Positions 15,852-24,726 are shown, counted from the first letter of the stretch. The stretch: 64,000 bases of DNA from Streptomyces venezuelae (GCF_008642335.1 NZ_CP029191.1:5022001-5086000); one strand, 5' to 3'. The notes: generated by a model not told the origin, from the letters alone. Numbers and translations: made by a program.

Positions 15852-15971
15852 CTGCCGTAACGGCAGCGTGATTCACGTGCAACGGGGTGTGGGGGACGAT
15901 GGTTCACCCGCGCCCCGTTCGCGCGAGCAACATCTCAACACCCCCTGCCGTGAAGGGATTTCGCGGCAGGG
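15852..15971 (+). other. Structured leader before the ABC ATPase gene
   Basis: The 214-base gap 15831-16044 holds two hairpins: CTGCCG-TAA-CGGCAG (15852-15866), and CCCTGCCG (15943-15950) with CGGCAGGG (15964-15971) around a 13-base loop. They could terminate some BMP2 transcripts or set the lipoprotein-to-ATPase ratio. No gene seen here. Confidence 0.5.
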
Positions 15972-15993
15972 ACTTCCCGGTACCAGCAGGGGC

Positions 15994-16007
15994 ATTGCGC
16001 GCGTAGG
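15994..16007 (+). promoter_or_regulatory. Possible degenerate nucleoside-regulon operator
   Basis: ATTGCGCGCGTAGG: the last ten bases match the palindrome's core and right half (one mismatch), while the left end is changed. It lies 38 bases before the proposed ATPase start. Weak. Confidence 0.35.
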
Positions 16008-16044
16008 CGGCCCCTTTCCTTCAGGCCCCCGAGGAGAGTGCGCC

Positions 16045-17619
16045 ATCGACGCGTCCACCAACCCTCCGCCCGTCGCCGTCGAACTCGTCGGCATCACCAA
16101 GCGCTTCCCCGGTGTCGTGGCCAACCACGACATCCACCTGACCGTCCGCAAGGGCACCGTGCACGCCCTCGTCGGCGAGAACGGCGCGGGCAAGTCGACC
16201 TTGATGAAGATCCTCTACGGCATGCAGAAGCCGGACGAGGGCACCATCACCGTCGACGGCGAGCAGGTCGCCTTCGGCAGCCCCGCGGACGCCATCGCCC
16301 GCGGCATCGGCATGGTGCACCAGCACTTCATGCTCGCCGACCAGCTCACCGTCCTGGAGAACATCGTCCTCGGCAGCGAGAAGCTGCACGGCATCGGCGG
16401 CGCCGCCCGCCGCCGGATCGCCGAGATCTCCGAGCGGTACGGCCTCGGCGTGCGCCCCGACGCGTACGTGGAGGACCTCGGCGTCGCCGACCGGCAGCGC
16501 GTGGAGATCCTCAAGGTCCTCTACCGCGGCGCCACCACGCTGATCCTCGACGAGCCGACGGCCGTGCTCGTGCCGCAGGAGGTCGACGCGCTCTTCGACA
16601 ACCTGCGCGAGCTCAAGTCCGAGGGCCTCTCCGTCATCTTCATCTCGCACAAGCTGGGCGAGGTCCTCTCCGTCGCCGACGACATCACCGTCATCCGGCG
16701 CGGCACGACCGTCGGCACGGCGATCCCGTCCGAGACGACGCCCCGCCAGCTCGCCGAGCTGATGGTGGGCAGCGAGCTCCCCACGCCCGAGACCGCGGAG
16801 TCGACGGTTACGGACCGCCCGATGATCCAGGTCGAGAGCCTCAAGCTGCTCGCGGGCGGCGAGTCGCAGCGCGCCCTGCTCGACGACATCTCCTTCACGA
16901 TCCACGAGGGCGAGGTCCTCGGCATCGCGGGCGTCGAGGGCAACGGCCAGACCGAGTTGATCGACGCGCTCATCGGCCTCAAGCACGCCGACTCCGGCGT
17001 CATCCGCATGGCGGGCGAGGACATCACCGCCACGGCGACCCGCAAGCGGCGTGAGGACGGTATCGGCTACATCCCCGAGGACCGCCACCGCCACGGACTC
17101 CTCCTGGAGTCCCCGCTGTGGGAGAACCGCATCCTCGGCCACGTCACCGAGAAGCCCAACGCGCGAGGCTTCTGGCTCGACCCCAAGGGCGCCCAGGCCG
17201 ACACGCGCCGCATCGTCGAGGAGTACGACGTCCGTACGCCCGGCATCGACGTGACGGCCGCCTCCCTCTCCGGCGGCAACCAGCAGAAGCTGATCGTCGG
17301 CCGCGAGATGAGCCACAAGCCGCGCTTCCTGATCGCCGCCCACCCCACCCGCGGTGTGGACGTCGGCGCGCAGGCGCAGATCTGGGACCAGATCCGCGAG
17401 GCGCGCCGCGAAGGCCTCGCCGTGCTGCTGATCTCCGCCGACCTGGACGAGCTGATCGGTCTCTCCGACACCCTCCGCGTGATCTACAACGGGCGGCTCG
17501 TGGCGGACGCCGACCCGGCCACCATCACGCCGGAGGAGCTCGGTTCGGCGATGACCGGTGCCGCCTCGGGTCACTTGGAGCACGTGGAAGAAGACGCCCC
17601 GGAGGACGAGGCCCGATGA
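16045..17619 (+). CDS. Nucleoside ABC transporter ATP-binding protein (two NBDs)
   Basis: About 524 residues, two fused nucleotide-binding domains as in the YufO/NupO/BmpD family. NBD1: VGENGAGKSTLMK Walker A, LILDEPTAVL Walker B, and an atypical signature (LGVADRQRVEIL). NBD2: GVEGNGQTELIDAL and signature LSGGNQQKL, with the normally degenerate IAAHPTRGVDVGA. It energises nucleoside import. The start is a puzzle: GAGGAG (16031-16036) points 8 nt on to ATC at 16045, where homology begins (IDASTNPPPVAVELVGITKRF), and no ATG/GTG/TTG in frame lies near. The next usable starts (from 15868) add about 59 residues unlike the family. The gene overlaps the next by ATGA. Confidence 0.9.
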   Translation: MDASTNPPPVAVELVGITKRFPGVVANHDIHLTVRKGTVHALVGENGAGKSTLMKILYGMQKPDEGTITVDGEQVAFGSPADAIARGIGMVHQHFMLADQLTVLENIVLGSEKLHGIGGAARRRIAEISERYGLGVRPDAYVEDLGVADRQRVEILKVLYRGATTLILDEPTAVLVPQEVDALFDNLRELKSEGLSVIFISHKLGEVLSVADDITVIRRGTTVGTAIPSETTPRQLAELMVGSELPTPETAESTVTDRPMIQVESLKLLAGGESQRALLDDISFTIHEGEVLGIAGVEGNGQTELIDALIGLKHADSGVIRMAGEDITATATRKRREDGIGYIPEDRHRHGLLLESPLWENRILGHVTEKPNARGFWLDPKGAQADTRRIVEEYDVRTPGIDVTAASLSGGNQQKLIVGREMSHKPRFLIAAHPTRGVDVGAQAQIWDQIREARREGLAVLLISADLDELIGLSDTLRVIYNGRLVADADPATITPEELGSAMTGAASGHLEHVEEDAPEDEAR

Positions 17620-18764
17620 AGAAGTTCGACAAGGAGCGCGTGCTCCTCGCGGTGGCCGGACCGGTCATCGCGCTGATCGCGGCCGTGGCGCTGACCTCGG
17701 TCGTGCTGCTCGCCTCGGGCAAGAGCCCGATCGAGCCGTACAGCCTGATGCTGGAGCAGGCCACCTTCTCCGACGTCCAGGTGCTGATCCTCAACCAGGC
17801 CGGCATGTACTACCTGGCGGCGCTCGCGGTGGCCATCGGCTTCCGCATGAACCTGTTCAACATCGGCGTCGACGGCCAGTACCGGCTCGCCGCGATGGTG
17901 ACCGCCGTCGTCGGCACCCACCTCGCGCTGCCGTCGTTCCTGCAGATCCCGATGCTCATGGCGGTCGCCATGCTGACCGGCGCCTTCTGGGCCGGCATCG
18001 CGGGCGTCCTCAAGACCACCCGCGGCGTCAGCGAGGTGGTCGCCACGATCATGCTCAACGCCATCGCGACGAGCGTCATCGCCTACCTCACCCTCACCGA
18101 GAACTTCGGCGTCCCGGTCGGCAACAACCAGACCACCGGCGTCATGGAGAAGTCCGGCTGGTTCCCCGGCATCGAGGTGGCGGGCGGCGAGATCTACGGC
18201 TTCGTGATCATCTCCGTGCTCGCGGGCATCCTGTACTGGCTCGTCCTCAACCGCACCCGGTTCGGCTTCGACCTGCGCGCCACCGGCGCCTCCGAGTCGG
18301 CCGCCGCGGCCAGCGGTGTCAACGCCAAGCGCATGGTGCTCAGCGCGATGCTGATCTCCGGCGCGGTCTCGGGCCTCGCCGGCCTGCCGATCCTGCTCGG
18401 CGACACCCACACGTACAGCCTCTCCTTCCCCGCGGGCCTCGGCTTCACCGCCATCGGCATCGCGCTGCTCGGTCGCAACAACCCGGTCGGCATCGCCTTC
18501 GCGGCACTGCTCTGGGCCTTCCTCGACAAGGCCTCGCCCGCCCTCGACTACGCCCAGCCCGAGGCGTACGACAAGGAGATCGCGGTGATCATGCAGGGCC
18601 TCATCGTGATCGCGGTCGTCGTCTCCTACGAGGAGGTGCGCCGCTGGGGTCTGCGCCGCCAGCAGCGCCGCGTCGGTGAGGAACTGGCCGCCGCCGCCCG
18701 GGCGAACGGCAACAACGGAAACAACGGCAACAACGACTCCGTGAAGGAGGTGGCTGCCCGATGA
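17616..18764 (+). CDS. Nucleoside ABC transporter permease 1 (NupP-like)
   Basis: 382 residues with about eight to ten membrane helices. Family marks: NIGVDGQYRLAAM and RGVSEVVATIMLNAIA (the cytoplasmic EAA-like coupling loop of BMP-family permeases), GASESAAAASGVNAKRM and FTAIGIALLGRNNPVGIAFAALLW. Forms the membrane channel with the second permease. The C-terminal tail is hydrophilic with an Asn-Gly run (NGNNGNNGNN) from a small DNA repeat. ATGA overlaps at both ends give tight translational coupling. Confidence 0.93.
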   Translation: MKKFDKERVLLAVAGPVIALIAAVALTSVVLLASGKSPIEPYSLMLEQATFSDVQVLILNQAGMYYLAALAVAIGFRMNLFNIGVDGQYRLAAMVTAVVGTHLALPSFLQIPMLMAVAMLTGAFWAGIAGVLKTTRGVSEVVATIMLNAIATSVIAYLTLTENFGVPVGNNQTTGVMEKSGWFPGIEVAGGEIYGFVIISVLAGILYWLVLNRTRFGFDLRATGASESAAAASGVNAKRMVLSAMLISGAVSGLAGLPILLGDTHTYSLSFPAGLGFTAIGIALLGRNNPVGIAFAALLWAFLDKASPALDYAQPEAYDKEIAVIMQGLIVIAVVVSYEEVRRWGLRRQQRRVGEELAAAARANGNNGNNGNNDSVKEVAAR

Positions 18765-20023
18765 GCTCGGCAACCGTCGCCAAGGCCCCGGCCGAGCAGC
18801 CCGCACCGGGCCGCCGCCGCGTCTCGCTCCCCGTCCTCCTGCTGATCATCGCGGGCGTCCTCGTGCTGACCTCCGTGGTCCGCATGATCACCGGCGCCGA
18901 CGGCATCACGTCCACCGGACAGATGTCGACGGCGCTCAAGCTCGCCGTGCCGATCGGCCTCGCCGGTCTCGGCGGCCTCTGGGCCGAGCGCGCGGGCGTC
19001 GTCAACATCGGCCTCGAGGGCATGCTGATCCTCGGCACCTGGTTCGGTGCCTGGGCCGGCTTCCAGTGGGGCCCCTGGGTGGGCGTCCTGTTCGGCATCG
19101 TCGGCGGCGCGCTCGGCGGACTGCTGCACGCGATCGTCACGATCACGTTCAACGTCAACCACATCGTCTCCGGTGTGGCCCTCAACATCCTCGCCCTGGG
19201 CGCGACCCGCTACCTCGCCACCTTCGCCTTCGAGGGCGAGGAGGGCGGTACGTCGAAGCAGTCGCCGCCCGTCGAATCGCTCGGGAACTTCTCGGTGCCC
19301 GGCCTCTCCGACTGGCTCCAGGACCTCAACGACAAGCACTGGTTCCTCGTCTCGGACCTCGCGGGTCTCATCGGCGGTCTCATCACCGACCTCTCCCCGC
19401 TGACCGTGGTCGCGGTCGCCATGGTCCCGCTGAGCTGGTGGATCCTGTGGCGCACCTCGTTCGGCCTGCGCCTGCGCTCCTGCGGCGAGAACCCGATCGC
19501 GGCCGAGTCGCTCGGTGTCAACGTGTACAAGTACAAGTACCTGGCCGTGGTCATCTCCGGCGGCCTCGCCGGACTCGGCGGCGCCTTCCTCTCCCTGGTC
19601 GCCTCCAACATCTACCTGGAGGGCCAGACCGGCGGCCGCGGCTACATCGGTCTCGCCGCGATGATCTTCGGCAACTGGATGCCGGGCGGACTCGCGCTCG
19701 GCGCGGGCCTGTTCGGTTACACCGACAGCCTGAAGCTCCGGGGCGGCGGCACCAACGTCCACGCGCTGCTCCTGCTCATCGCGATCCTGCTGGTCATCGG
19801 CGCGGTCTACCTCGTCTGGCGCAAGAAGTACGTCCCCGCGGTGATCACCGCGGCCGTCTCCGCGCTGATGTTCCTGTGGTACGGCTTGACCGACGAGGTG
19901 CCCAACCAGGTCGTCACCGCCACTCCGTACGTGGTGACCCTGCTGGTCCTCTCGCTCTCCGCCCAGCGGCTCCGGATGCCGAAGGCGGACGGAATGCCGT
20001 ACAGGAAGGGTCAAGGAAAGTGA
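18761..20023 (+). CDS. Nucleoside ABC transporter permease 2 (NupQ-like)
   Basis: 420 residues, about ten membrane helices. Seen: LAGLGGLWAERAGVVNIGLEGMLILG (hallmark of the second BMP-family permease), FNVNHIVSGVALNILALGATR, GLRLRSCGENPIAAESLGV and GRGYIGLAAMIFGNWMPGG. Pairs with the preceding permease. It starts within the upstream stop (ATGA), and its own stop overlaps the GTG of cytidine deaminase (GTGA). Confidence 0.93.
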   Translation: MSSATVAKAPAEQPAPGRRRVSLPVLLLIIAGVLVLTSVVRMITGADGITSTGQMSTALKLAVPIGLAGLGGLWAERAGVVNIGLEGMLILGTWFGAWAGFQWGPWVGVLFGIVGGALGGLLHAIVTITFNVNHIVSGVALNILALGATRYLATFAFEGEEGGTSKQSPPVESLGNFSVPGLSDWLQDLNDKHWFLVSDLAGLIGGLITDLSPLTVVAVAMVPLSWWILWRTSFGLRLRSCGENPIAAESLGVNVYKYKYLAVVISGGLAGLGGAFLSLVASNIYLEGQTGGRGYIGLAAMIFGNWMPGGLALGAGLFGYTDSLKLRGGGTNVHALLLLIAILLVIGAVYLVWRKKYVPAVITAAVSALMFLWYGLTDEVPNQVVTATPYVVTLLVLSLSAQRLRMPKADGMPYRKGQGK

Positions 20024-20421
20024 CGACTGCCGCCACGGACACCGACTGGGACGCCCTGCGGGAAGCAGCGCGCGAGGCGATGTCCCGCGCGTACGCGCCC
20101 TACTCGGGCTTCCCGGTCGGCGCCGCGGCCCTGGTCGACGACGGCAGGACGGTCTCCGGCTGCAACGTCGAGAACGCGTCGTACGGCCTCGGCCTGTGCG
20201 CCGAGTGCGGCCTGGTCTCGCAGCTCCAGCTGACCGGCGGCGGCCGCCTCACCCACTTCACGTGCGTGGACGGCAAGGGAGAGATCCTGATGCCGTGCGG
20301 CCGCTGCCGCCAGCTGCTGTACGAGTTCGGCGGCGCGGAGCTCCTCCTGGAGACGTCGTCGGGCGTGCGGCCGCTGGGCGACATGCTCCCCGACGCGTTC
20401 GGCCCGCAGCACCTCAACTGA
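20020..20421 (+). CDS. cdd: Cytidine deaminase
   Basis: 133 residues, the usual length of the homotetrameric enzyme. Zinc and catalytic motifs: CNVENASYGLGLCAECG (the H/C-A-E motif in its Cys form, CAE) and PCGRCRQLLYEF. Converts cytidine and deoxycytidine to uridine and deoxyuridine just after uptake. GTG start with GGAAAG upstream, coupled to the permease by GTGA. A terminator hairpin follows directly, closing the transporter operon. Confidence 0.95.
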   Translation: MTTAATDTDWDALREAAREAMSRAYAPYSGFPVGAAALVDDGRTVSGCNVENASYGLGLCAECGLVSQLQLTGGGRLTHFTCVDGKGEILMPCGRCRQLLYEFGGAELLLETSSGVRPLGDMLPDAFGPQHLN

Positions 20422-20425
20422 CGGA

Positions 20426-20462
20426 CGGCCCCGCCCCCTTGACGATCTCGGGAGCGGGGCCG
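20426..20462 (+). terminator. Terminator after cdd
   Basis: 9-bp stem CGGCCCCGC (20426-20434) / GCGGGGCCG (20454-20462) with a 19-base loop, 5 bases after the cdd stop. Confidence 0.7.
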
Positions 20463-20477
20463 CCTTCATCTCGCGGC

Positions 20478-20491
20478 TCTATGCGCGTAGA
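20478..20491 (+). promoter_or_regulatory. Nucleoside-regulon operator, copy 3 (deoA)
   Basis: TCTATGCGCGTAGA, 13 of 14 matches to TCTACGCGCGTAGA; flanking bases extend it to CTCTA...TAGAG. It lies 53 bases before the deoA start, just after the cdd terminator. A -10-like TACGCT (20513-20518) downstream would place it over the -35 region. Confidence 0.75.
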
Positions 20492-20543
20492 GTCGCCGCA
20501 TATCCACGTACGTACGCTGTTGTACCGCCGGAAGGACATTCCC

Positions 20544-21821
20544 ATGGACGTCATCTCCGTCATCCGCACCAAGCGCGACCGGGGCGAGCTGAGCGACGAG
20601 CAGATCGACTGGGTCATCGACGCGTACACGCGCGGCGCGGTCGCCGACGAACAGATGTCGTCCCTCGCCATGGCGATCCTCCTGAACGGCATGAACCGCA
20701 AGGAGATCGCCCGCTGGACCGCCGCGATGATCGCGTCCGGCGAGCGCATGGACTTCTCCTCGCTCTCCCGCCCCACCGCCGACAAGCACTCCACGGGCGG
20801 CGTCGGCGACAAGATCACGCTGCCGCTCGCCCCGCTGGTCGCCGCGTGCGGCGCCGCCGTGCCGCAGCTCTCGGGCCGGGGCCTCGGCCACACCGGCGGC
20901 ACCCTGGACAAGCTGGAGGCCATCCCCGGCTGGCGGGCACTGCTGTCCAACGCCGAGATGCTGAACGTACTGGAGGACGCGGGCTCGGTGATCTGCGCGG
21001 CGGGCGACGGCCTGGCCCCCGCGGACAAGAAGCTCTACGCCCTCCGGGACGTGACCGGCACGGTGGAGGCGATCCCCCTGATCGCTTCCTCCATCATGTC
21101 GAAGAAGATCGCCGAGGGCACGGGCTCGCTCGTCCTCGACGTGAAGGTCGGCACGGGCGCGTTCATGAAGAACCTGGACGACGCGCGTGAGCTGGCCTCG
21201 ACGATGGTGGAGCTCGGCACGGACAGCGGCGTCCGCACGGCGGCGCTCCTCACGGACATGTCGACCCCGCTCGGCCTGACGGCCGGCAACGCGCTGGAAG
21301 TCCGCGAGTCGGTGGAGGTCCTCGCGGGCGGCGGCCCGGCGGACGTAGTCGAACTGACCCTCGCCCTGGCCCGGGAAATGCTCGACGCGGCGGGCCTGAA
21401 GGACGCGGACCCCGCGAAGGCGCTGGCCGACGGCTCGGCGATGGACGTGTGGCGCCGCATGATCACGGCGCAGGGCGGCGACCCGGACGCGGACCTGCCG
21501 GTGGCACGGGAGCGGCACGTGGTGACGGCTCCGTCGTCCGGCGTCGTGACCCGCCTCGACGCGTACGACGTCGGCGTCGCCGCGTGGCGTCTCGGCGCGG
21601 GCCGTGCGCGCAAGGAGGACGTGGTCCAGGCGGGCGCGGGCGTCGAACTCCACGCCAAGCCGGGCGACTCCGTCGAGGCGGGGGCGCCGCTGCTCACCCT
21701 CCACACGGACACGCCGGAGCGGTTCGAGTACGCGCTCCAGTCCCTGGAGGGTTCCTTCGACATCGCCCCGTCGGGGACGGACTTCTCGGCGACGCCGATC
21801 GTCCTGGACCGGATCGGCTGA
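20544..21821 (+). CDS. deoA: Thymidine (pyrimidine-nucleoside) phosphorylase
   Basis: 425 residues. Family signatures: IRTKRDRGELSDEQIDWV, the phosphate-binding KHSTGGVGDKITLPLAP, SGRGLGHTGGTLDKLEAIPG and LVLDVKVGTGAFMK. Splits thymidine or (deoxy)uridine with phosphate into base and (deoxy)ribose-1-phosphate in the cytoplasm. Good GGAAGGA (20530-20536) before ATG. It carries the shared operator, so it can be induced separately from the transporter although it lies right behind it. The product feeds the phosphosugar mutase and deoC. Confidence 0.95.
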   Translation: MDVISVIRTKRDRGELSDEQIDWVIDAYTRGAVADEQMSSLAMAILLNGMNRKEIARWTAAMIASGERMDFSSLSRPTADKHSTGGVGDKITLPLAPLVAACGAAVPQLSGRGLGHTGGTLDKLEAIPGWRALLSNAEMLNVLEDAGSVICAAGDGLAPADKKLYALRDVTGTVEAIPLIASSIMSKKIAEGTGSLVLDVKVGTGAFMKNLDDARELASTMVELGTDSGVRTAALLTDMSTPLGLTAGNALEVRESVEVLAGGGPADVVELTLALAREMLDAAGLKDADPAKALADGSAMDVWRRMITAQGGDPDADLPVARERHVVTAPSSGVVTRLDAYDVGVAAWRLGAGRARKEDVVQAGAGVELHAKPGDSVEAGAPLLTLHTDTPERFEYALQSLEGSFDIAPSGTDFSATPIVLDRIG

Positions 21822-21850
21822 TGCGTCTGCTGCGGCTGGGTGGGGGCTGG

Positions 21851-21938
21851 TCGCGCAGTTCCCCGCGCCCCTGACGGCGCGGGTCTGGATTTCAGCCCCT
21901 CCGGCGTTTGAGGAGCGGGGTCCGGGGCGGAGCCCCGG
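21851..21938. repeat. Dispersed intergenic repeat plus GC hairpin
   Basis: Downstream of deoA: a copy of the CGCGCAGTTCCCCGCGCCCC element (21852-21871) seen several times in the window, then CCGGGGC-GGA-GCCCCGG (21922-21938), a typical Streptomyces intergenic hairpin that may end deoA transcripts. Nothing else recognisable in 21822-22009. Confidence 0.7.
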
Positions 21939-22009
21939 GTTCGGGAAGGGGCGGGTAGGGGAAAGAACCCCCACCGATGAGTTAAGACCCCCCGCCCGGT
22001 CAACCCTGC

Positions 22010-22387
22010 ATGGCTGACACCGGCGTGAACCTCATCCGCATCGCGGGCCCCCTGAGGCCGGCGGACGTCCCGCACCTGTGCGAACGCGTGGCGGCGGCCA
22101 GACACGGCCCCGGCGGCCCCGGCGGAGACGTCATCTGCGACGTCTCCGCCGTCACCACCGCCGACCTCACCACCGTCGACGCCATCGCCCGCCTGCACCT
22201 CGCCGCCCGCAAGGCAGGGGGCCGGATCCGCCTCAGGAACCCCACCCCCGCCCTGCTGGCCCTGCTCGGCCTCGTGGGCCTCGTCGAGCTCCTCGGTCTA
22301 GTCGTCGAGATGGAGGGGCATGCCGAACAGCGGGAACCACCGGGGCGTGTCCAGGAAACAGTGGAAGCCGGTGATCCGGCCCTCTGA
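22010..22387 (+). CDS. STAS-domain protein (anti-sigma-factor antagonist-like)
   Basis: 125 residues. N-terminal strand NLIRIAGPLRPADVPHL; central VICDVSAVTTADLTTVDAIARLHLAARKAGGRIRL fits the STAS fold with its Asp-Ser/Thr region (DVSAVTTADLTT), and LLALLGLVGLVELLGL is the usual last helix. The tail GHAEQREPPGRV is written over the C-terminal codons of the convergent ECF sigma gene (90 bp shared). I recall similar tails (AEEREQPxGVEE) in other streptomycete STAS proteins, so the overlap may be conserved. No clear ribosome site before ATG. Probably binds a partner kinase or sigma regulator; partner unknown. Confidence 0.65.
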   Translation: MADTGVNLIRIAGPLRPADVPHLCERVAAARHGPGGPGGDVICDVSAVTTADLTTVDAIARLHLAARKAGGRIRLRNPTPALLALLGLVGLVELLGLVVEMEGHAEQREPPGRVQETVEAGDPAL

Positions 22388-23281
22388 GATCTCGATGACC
22401 TGGATCGCCCACGGAGCGAACCCGCCGTTCTCGGGGTCCGGCTTGTAGTGCGCGAAGCCCGGCGTGCCGTTCACGTTCACCGGCACCAGGCGGCTGTCGG
22501 CGCACGACGCGCCGATCGTGGTCATGAAGCCCGTGATGTCCTCCGGGCCGCGCAGCCAGAGGTCGAATGGCGGCATCGTCATGACGGCGTCCTCGGCGAG
22601 CAGCGCGGTCAGGGCCGCCATGTCATAGCCCTCGAACGCGGCGACGTACCGCTCGAGGAGCTTCTGCTGCTCCTCGTCGAGCGGGTCGGAGACGGCCGTG
22701 TCGTCCTCCGGCCGCTCGGCGAGGGTGGCACGGGCCCGCTGCAGCGCGCTGTTCACCGAGGCGACGGAGGTGTCGATCAGCTCGGCGACCTCGCTGGCCT
22801 TCCACGCGAGGACCTCCCGCAGGATGAGCACCGCGCGCTGCTTGGGGGGCAGGCTCTGCAGGGCGGCGACGAACGCGAGGCGCACCGACTCCTTGGCGAC
22901 CGCGGCCTCCGCGGGGTCACCGACGGTCGGCAGGACCCGCGCGTCCGGGATCGGCTCCAGCCAGGTGTTGTCGGGGCGCGGATTGAGCGCGGCCTGCGCC
23001 AGCGGCGCCGCGGCGGTCAGGTCCATGGGGCGGGCGCGGCGGTTGCCCGCGTTCAGCATGTCGAGGCAGACGTTCGTCGCGATGCGGTACAGCCAGGACC
23101 GGACGCTGGAGCGGCCCTCGAACTTCTCGAAACTGCGCCAGGCCCGCACCATCGTGTCCTGCACGGCGTCCTCGGCCTCGAAGGCCGAACCGAGCATCCG
23201 GTAGCAGTACCCGGTCAGTTCGACCCGGTGTTTCTCCAGCGTGACGTCCAGATCGGCCGTCGTCCCTGCGATGTCGCTCAT
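22298..23281 (-). CDS. ECF RNA polymerase sigma factor with SnoaL-like C-terminal domain
   Basis: 327 residues. Sigma region 2 (YCYRMLGSAFEAEDAVQDTMVRAWRSFEKFEGRSSVRSWLYRIATNVCLD) and region 4 (LPPKQRAVLILREVLAWKASEVAELIDTSVASVNSALQRAR) are intact. Residues about 205-325 form an NTF2/SnoaL-like domain (LERYVAAFEGYDMAALTALLAEDAVMTMPP). This is the SigJ/SigX5-like ECF type, where the C-terminal domain replaces an anti-sigma factor. ATG has a GGGTGG stretch upstream. The last 30 codons overlap the STAS gene on the other strand. Target promoters unknown. Confidence 0.88.
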   Translation of the reverse strand: MSDIAGTTADLDVTLEKHRVELTGYCYRMLGSAFEAEDAVQDTMVRAWRSFEKFEGRSSVRSWLYRIATNVCLDMLNAGNRRARPMDLTAAAPLAQAALNPRPDNTWLEPIPDARVLPTVGDPAEAAVAKESVRLAFVAALQSLPPKQRAVLILREVLAWKASEVAELIDTSVASVNSALQRARATLAERPEDDTAVSDPLDEEQQKLLERYVAAFEGYDMAALTALLAEDAVMTMPPFDLWLRGPEDITGFMTTIGASCADSRLVPVNVNGTPGFAHYKPDPENGGFAPWAIQVIEISEGRITGFHCFLDTPRWFPLFGMPLHLDD

Positions 23282-23409
23282 CCCAACCCACCCCTGCGCT
23301 GCGAGAGAGCCCTATGTGAGGCCCAACACATCGGAAGCTACCGCAGCCCACTGACAACGGCCCCCGGAGTGGGAAAACCCGCAGGTGAATCGGGAGATGC
23401 CGAAGAGGA

Positions 23410-24699
23410 TCAGCAGGACCGTGCCGCGACGAACGCGCGCCGCTCCTGGACCCGCGCCGCGTGCGACCCCCACACCGTCACCGACACGACGCCGAGCACC
23501 GCGAGGAGGCCGAGCCCGACCGTCCCGGCCCAGCCGCCCGCGTGGAAGGCGACCGCGCCGAGTGTGCCGCCCGAGCTGGAGCCCAGGTAGTACGCGGACT
23601 GGTAGAGCGCGGACGCCTGCGCGCGGCCGGTCGTCGCCGTCCGGCTCACCGACGAGGACGCGACCGCGTGCCCCGCGAAGAACCCGGCCGTGATCAGAAC
23701 CAGCCCCAGCAGCACCAGGATCAGTGAGGGGGAGAGGGAGAGCAGAAGGCCGCCCGCCGTCGTGCCCACCGCCAGGTACAGCGCGCCGCGCCGCCCGAGC
23801 CGCGCCACGAGCCGCCCGGCGGCGGCCGACGAGACCGTACCGACGAGGTAGACCAGGAAGATCGAGCCGATGACGCCCTGCGGCAGGGAGAACGGCGCCT
23901 CGGTGAGGCGGTACCCGATCACCGTGTAGACCGCGCCGAACACGGTCATGAACAGCGCCCCGATCGCGTACAGCCTGCACAGGAGCGGGTTCGAGAGGTG
24001 CGTGCGCACCGTGCGCGCCAGGGACTTGGGGCTGAGCGGGCCCGGGGTGAAGTGCCGGGGCGCGGGCAGCAGGACGCGGAAGGCGACCGCGCACAGCACG
24101 GCGAGGACACCGACCACGCCGACGGCCGCGCGCCAGCCCCAGGCCTGCGCGACCCAGCCCGTGACGATGCGCCCGCTCATCCCGCCGATGGAGTTGCCCG
24201 CCACGAACAGGCCGATCGCGGCCACCAGCGCCTTGGGCCGCACCTCCTCGGCGAGGAACGCCATCGCGGACGCGGGGAGCCCCGCGAGGGCCGCGCCCTG
24301 CACGGCGCGCAGCGCGATCAGCACCTCGACCGAGGGTGCGAAGGGGACGAGGAGCCCGACGGCGACGGCGACGGTCAGCGACGCGGTCATCATCGCGCGG
24401 CGTCCGTAGCGCTCGCTGAGGGCGCTGAGCGGCAGGACGAACAGGGCCAGTGCGCCCGTCGCCCCCGACACCGTCCAGCTGGCCGTGCTCGCGCTCACGC
24501 CGAAGTCGGCGGAGACGAGGGGGAGGAGAGCCTGCGTGGAGTAGAGGAGGGCGAAGGTGGCGACGCCGGCGAGGAAGAGCGCGAAGCTCATCCGGCGGTA
24601 GCCGGGCCCGCCCGGAGTCAGTCGGGTATCGGCGACGGGGGACGACGGGGCAGGGGCGACCGCATGGGTGACGGACGCCCCGCTACTGGCAGCAGGCAT
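23410..24699 (-). CDS. MFS transporter (DHA1-type, 12 TM)
   Basis: 429 residues from MPAASSGASV. Twelve hydrophobic segments; motif A appears as LSALSERYGRRAMM, and RAVQGAALAGLPASAMAFLAEE and AGNSIGGMSGRIVTGW are also typical. It resembles the YnfM/arabinose-efflux subgroup. The start is uncertain: no good ribosome site at 24699, and upstream in-frame ATGs at 24741 and 24777 exist. Divergent from a LysR regulator with a T-N11-A dyad between them, so probably inducible by that regulator's ligand. Confidence 0.85.
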   Translation of the reverse strand: MPAASSGASVTHAVAPAPSSPVADTRLTPGGPGYRRMSFALFLAGVATFALLYSTQALLPLVSADFGVSASTASWTVSGATGALALFVLPLSALSERYGRRAMMTASLTVAVAVGLLVPFAPSVEVLIALRAVQGAALAGLPASAMAFLAEEVRPKALVAAIGLFVAGNSIGGMSGRIVTGWVAQAWGWRAAVGVVGVLAVLCAVAFRVLLPAPRHFTPGPLSPKSLARTVRTHLSNPLLCRLYAIGALFMTVFGAVYTVIGYRLTEAPFSLPQGVIGSIFLVYLVGTVSSAAAGRLVARLGRRGALYLAVGTTAGGLLLSLSPSLILVLLGLVLITAGFFAGHAVASSSVSRTATTGRAQASALYQSAYYLGSSSGGTLGAVAFHAGGWAGTVGLGLLAVLGVVSVTVWGSHAARVQERRAFVAARSC

Positions 24700-24726
24700 G
24701 TCCAGAAACGTACGACCGCATTTCTG

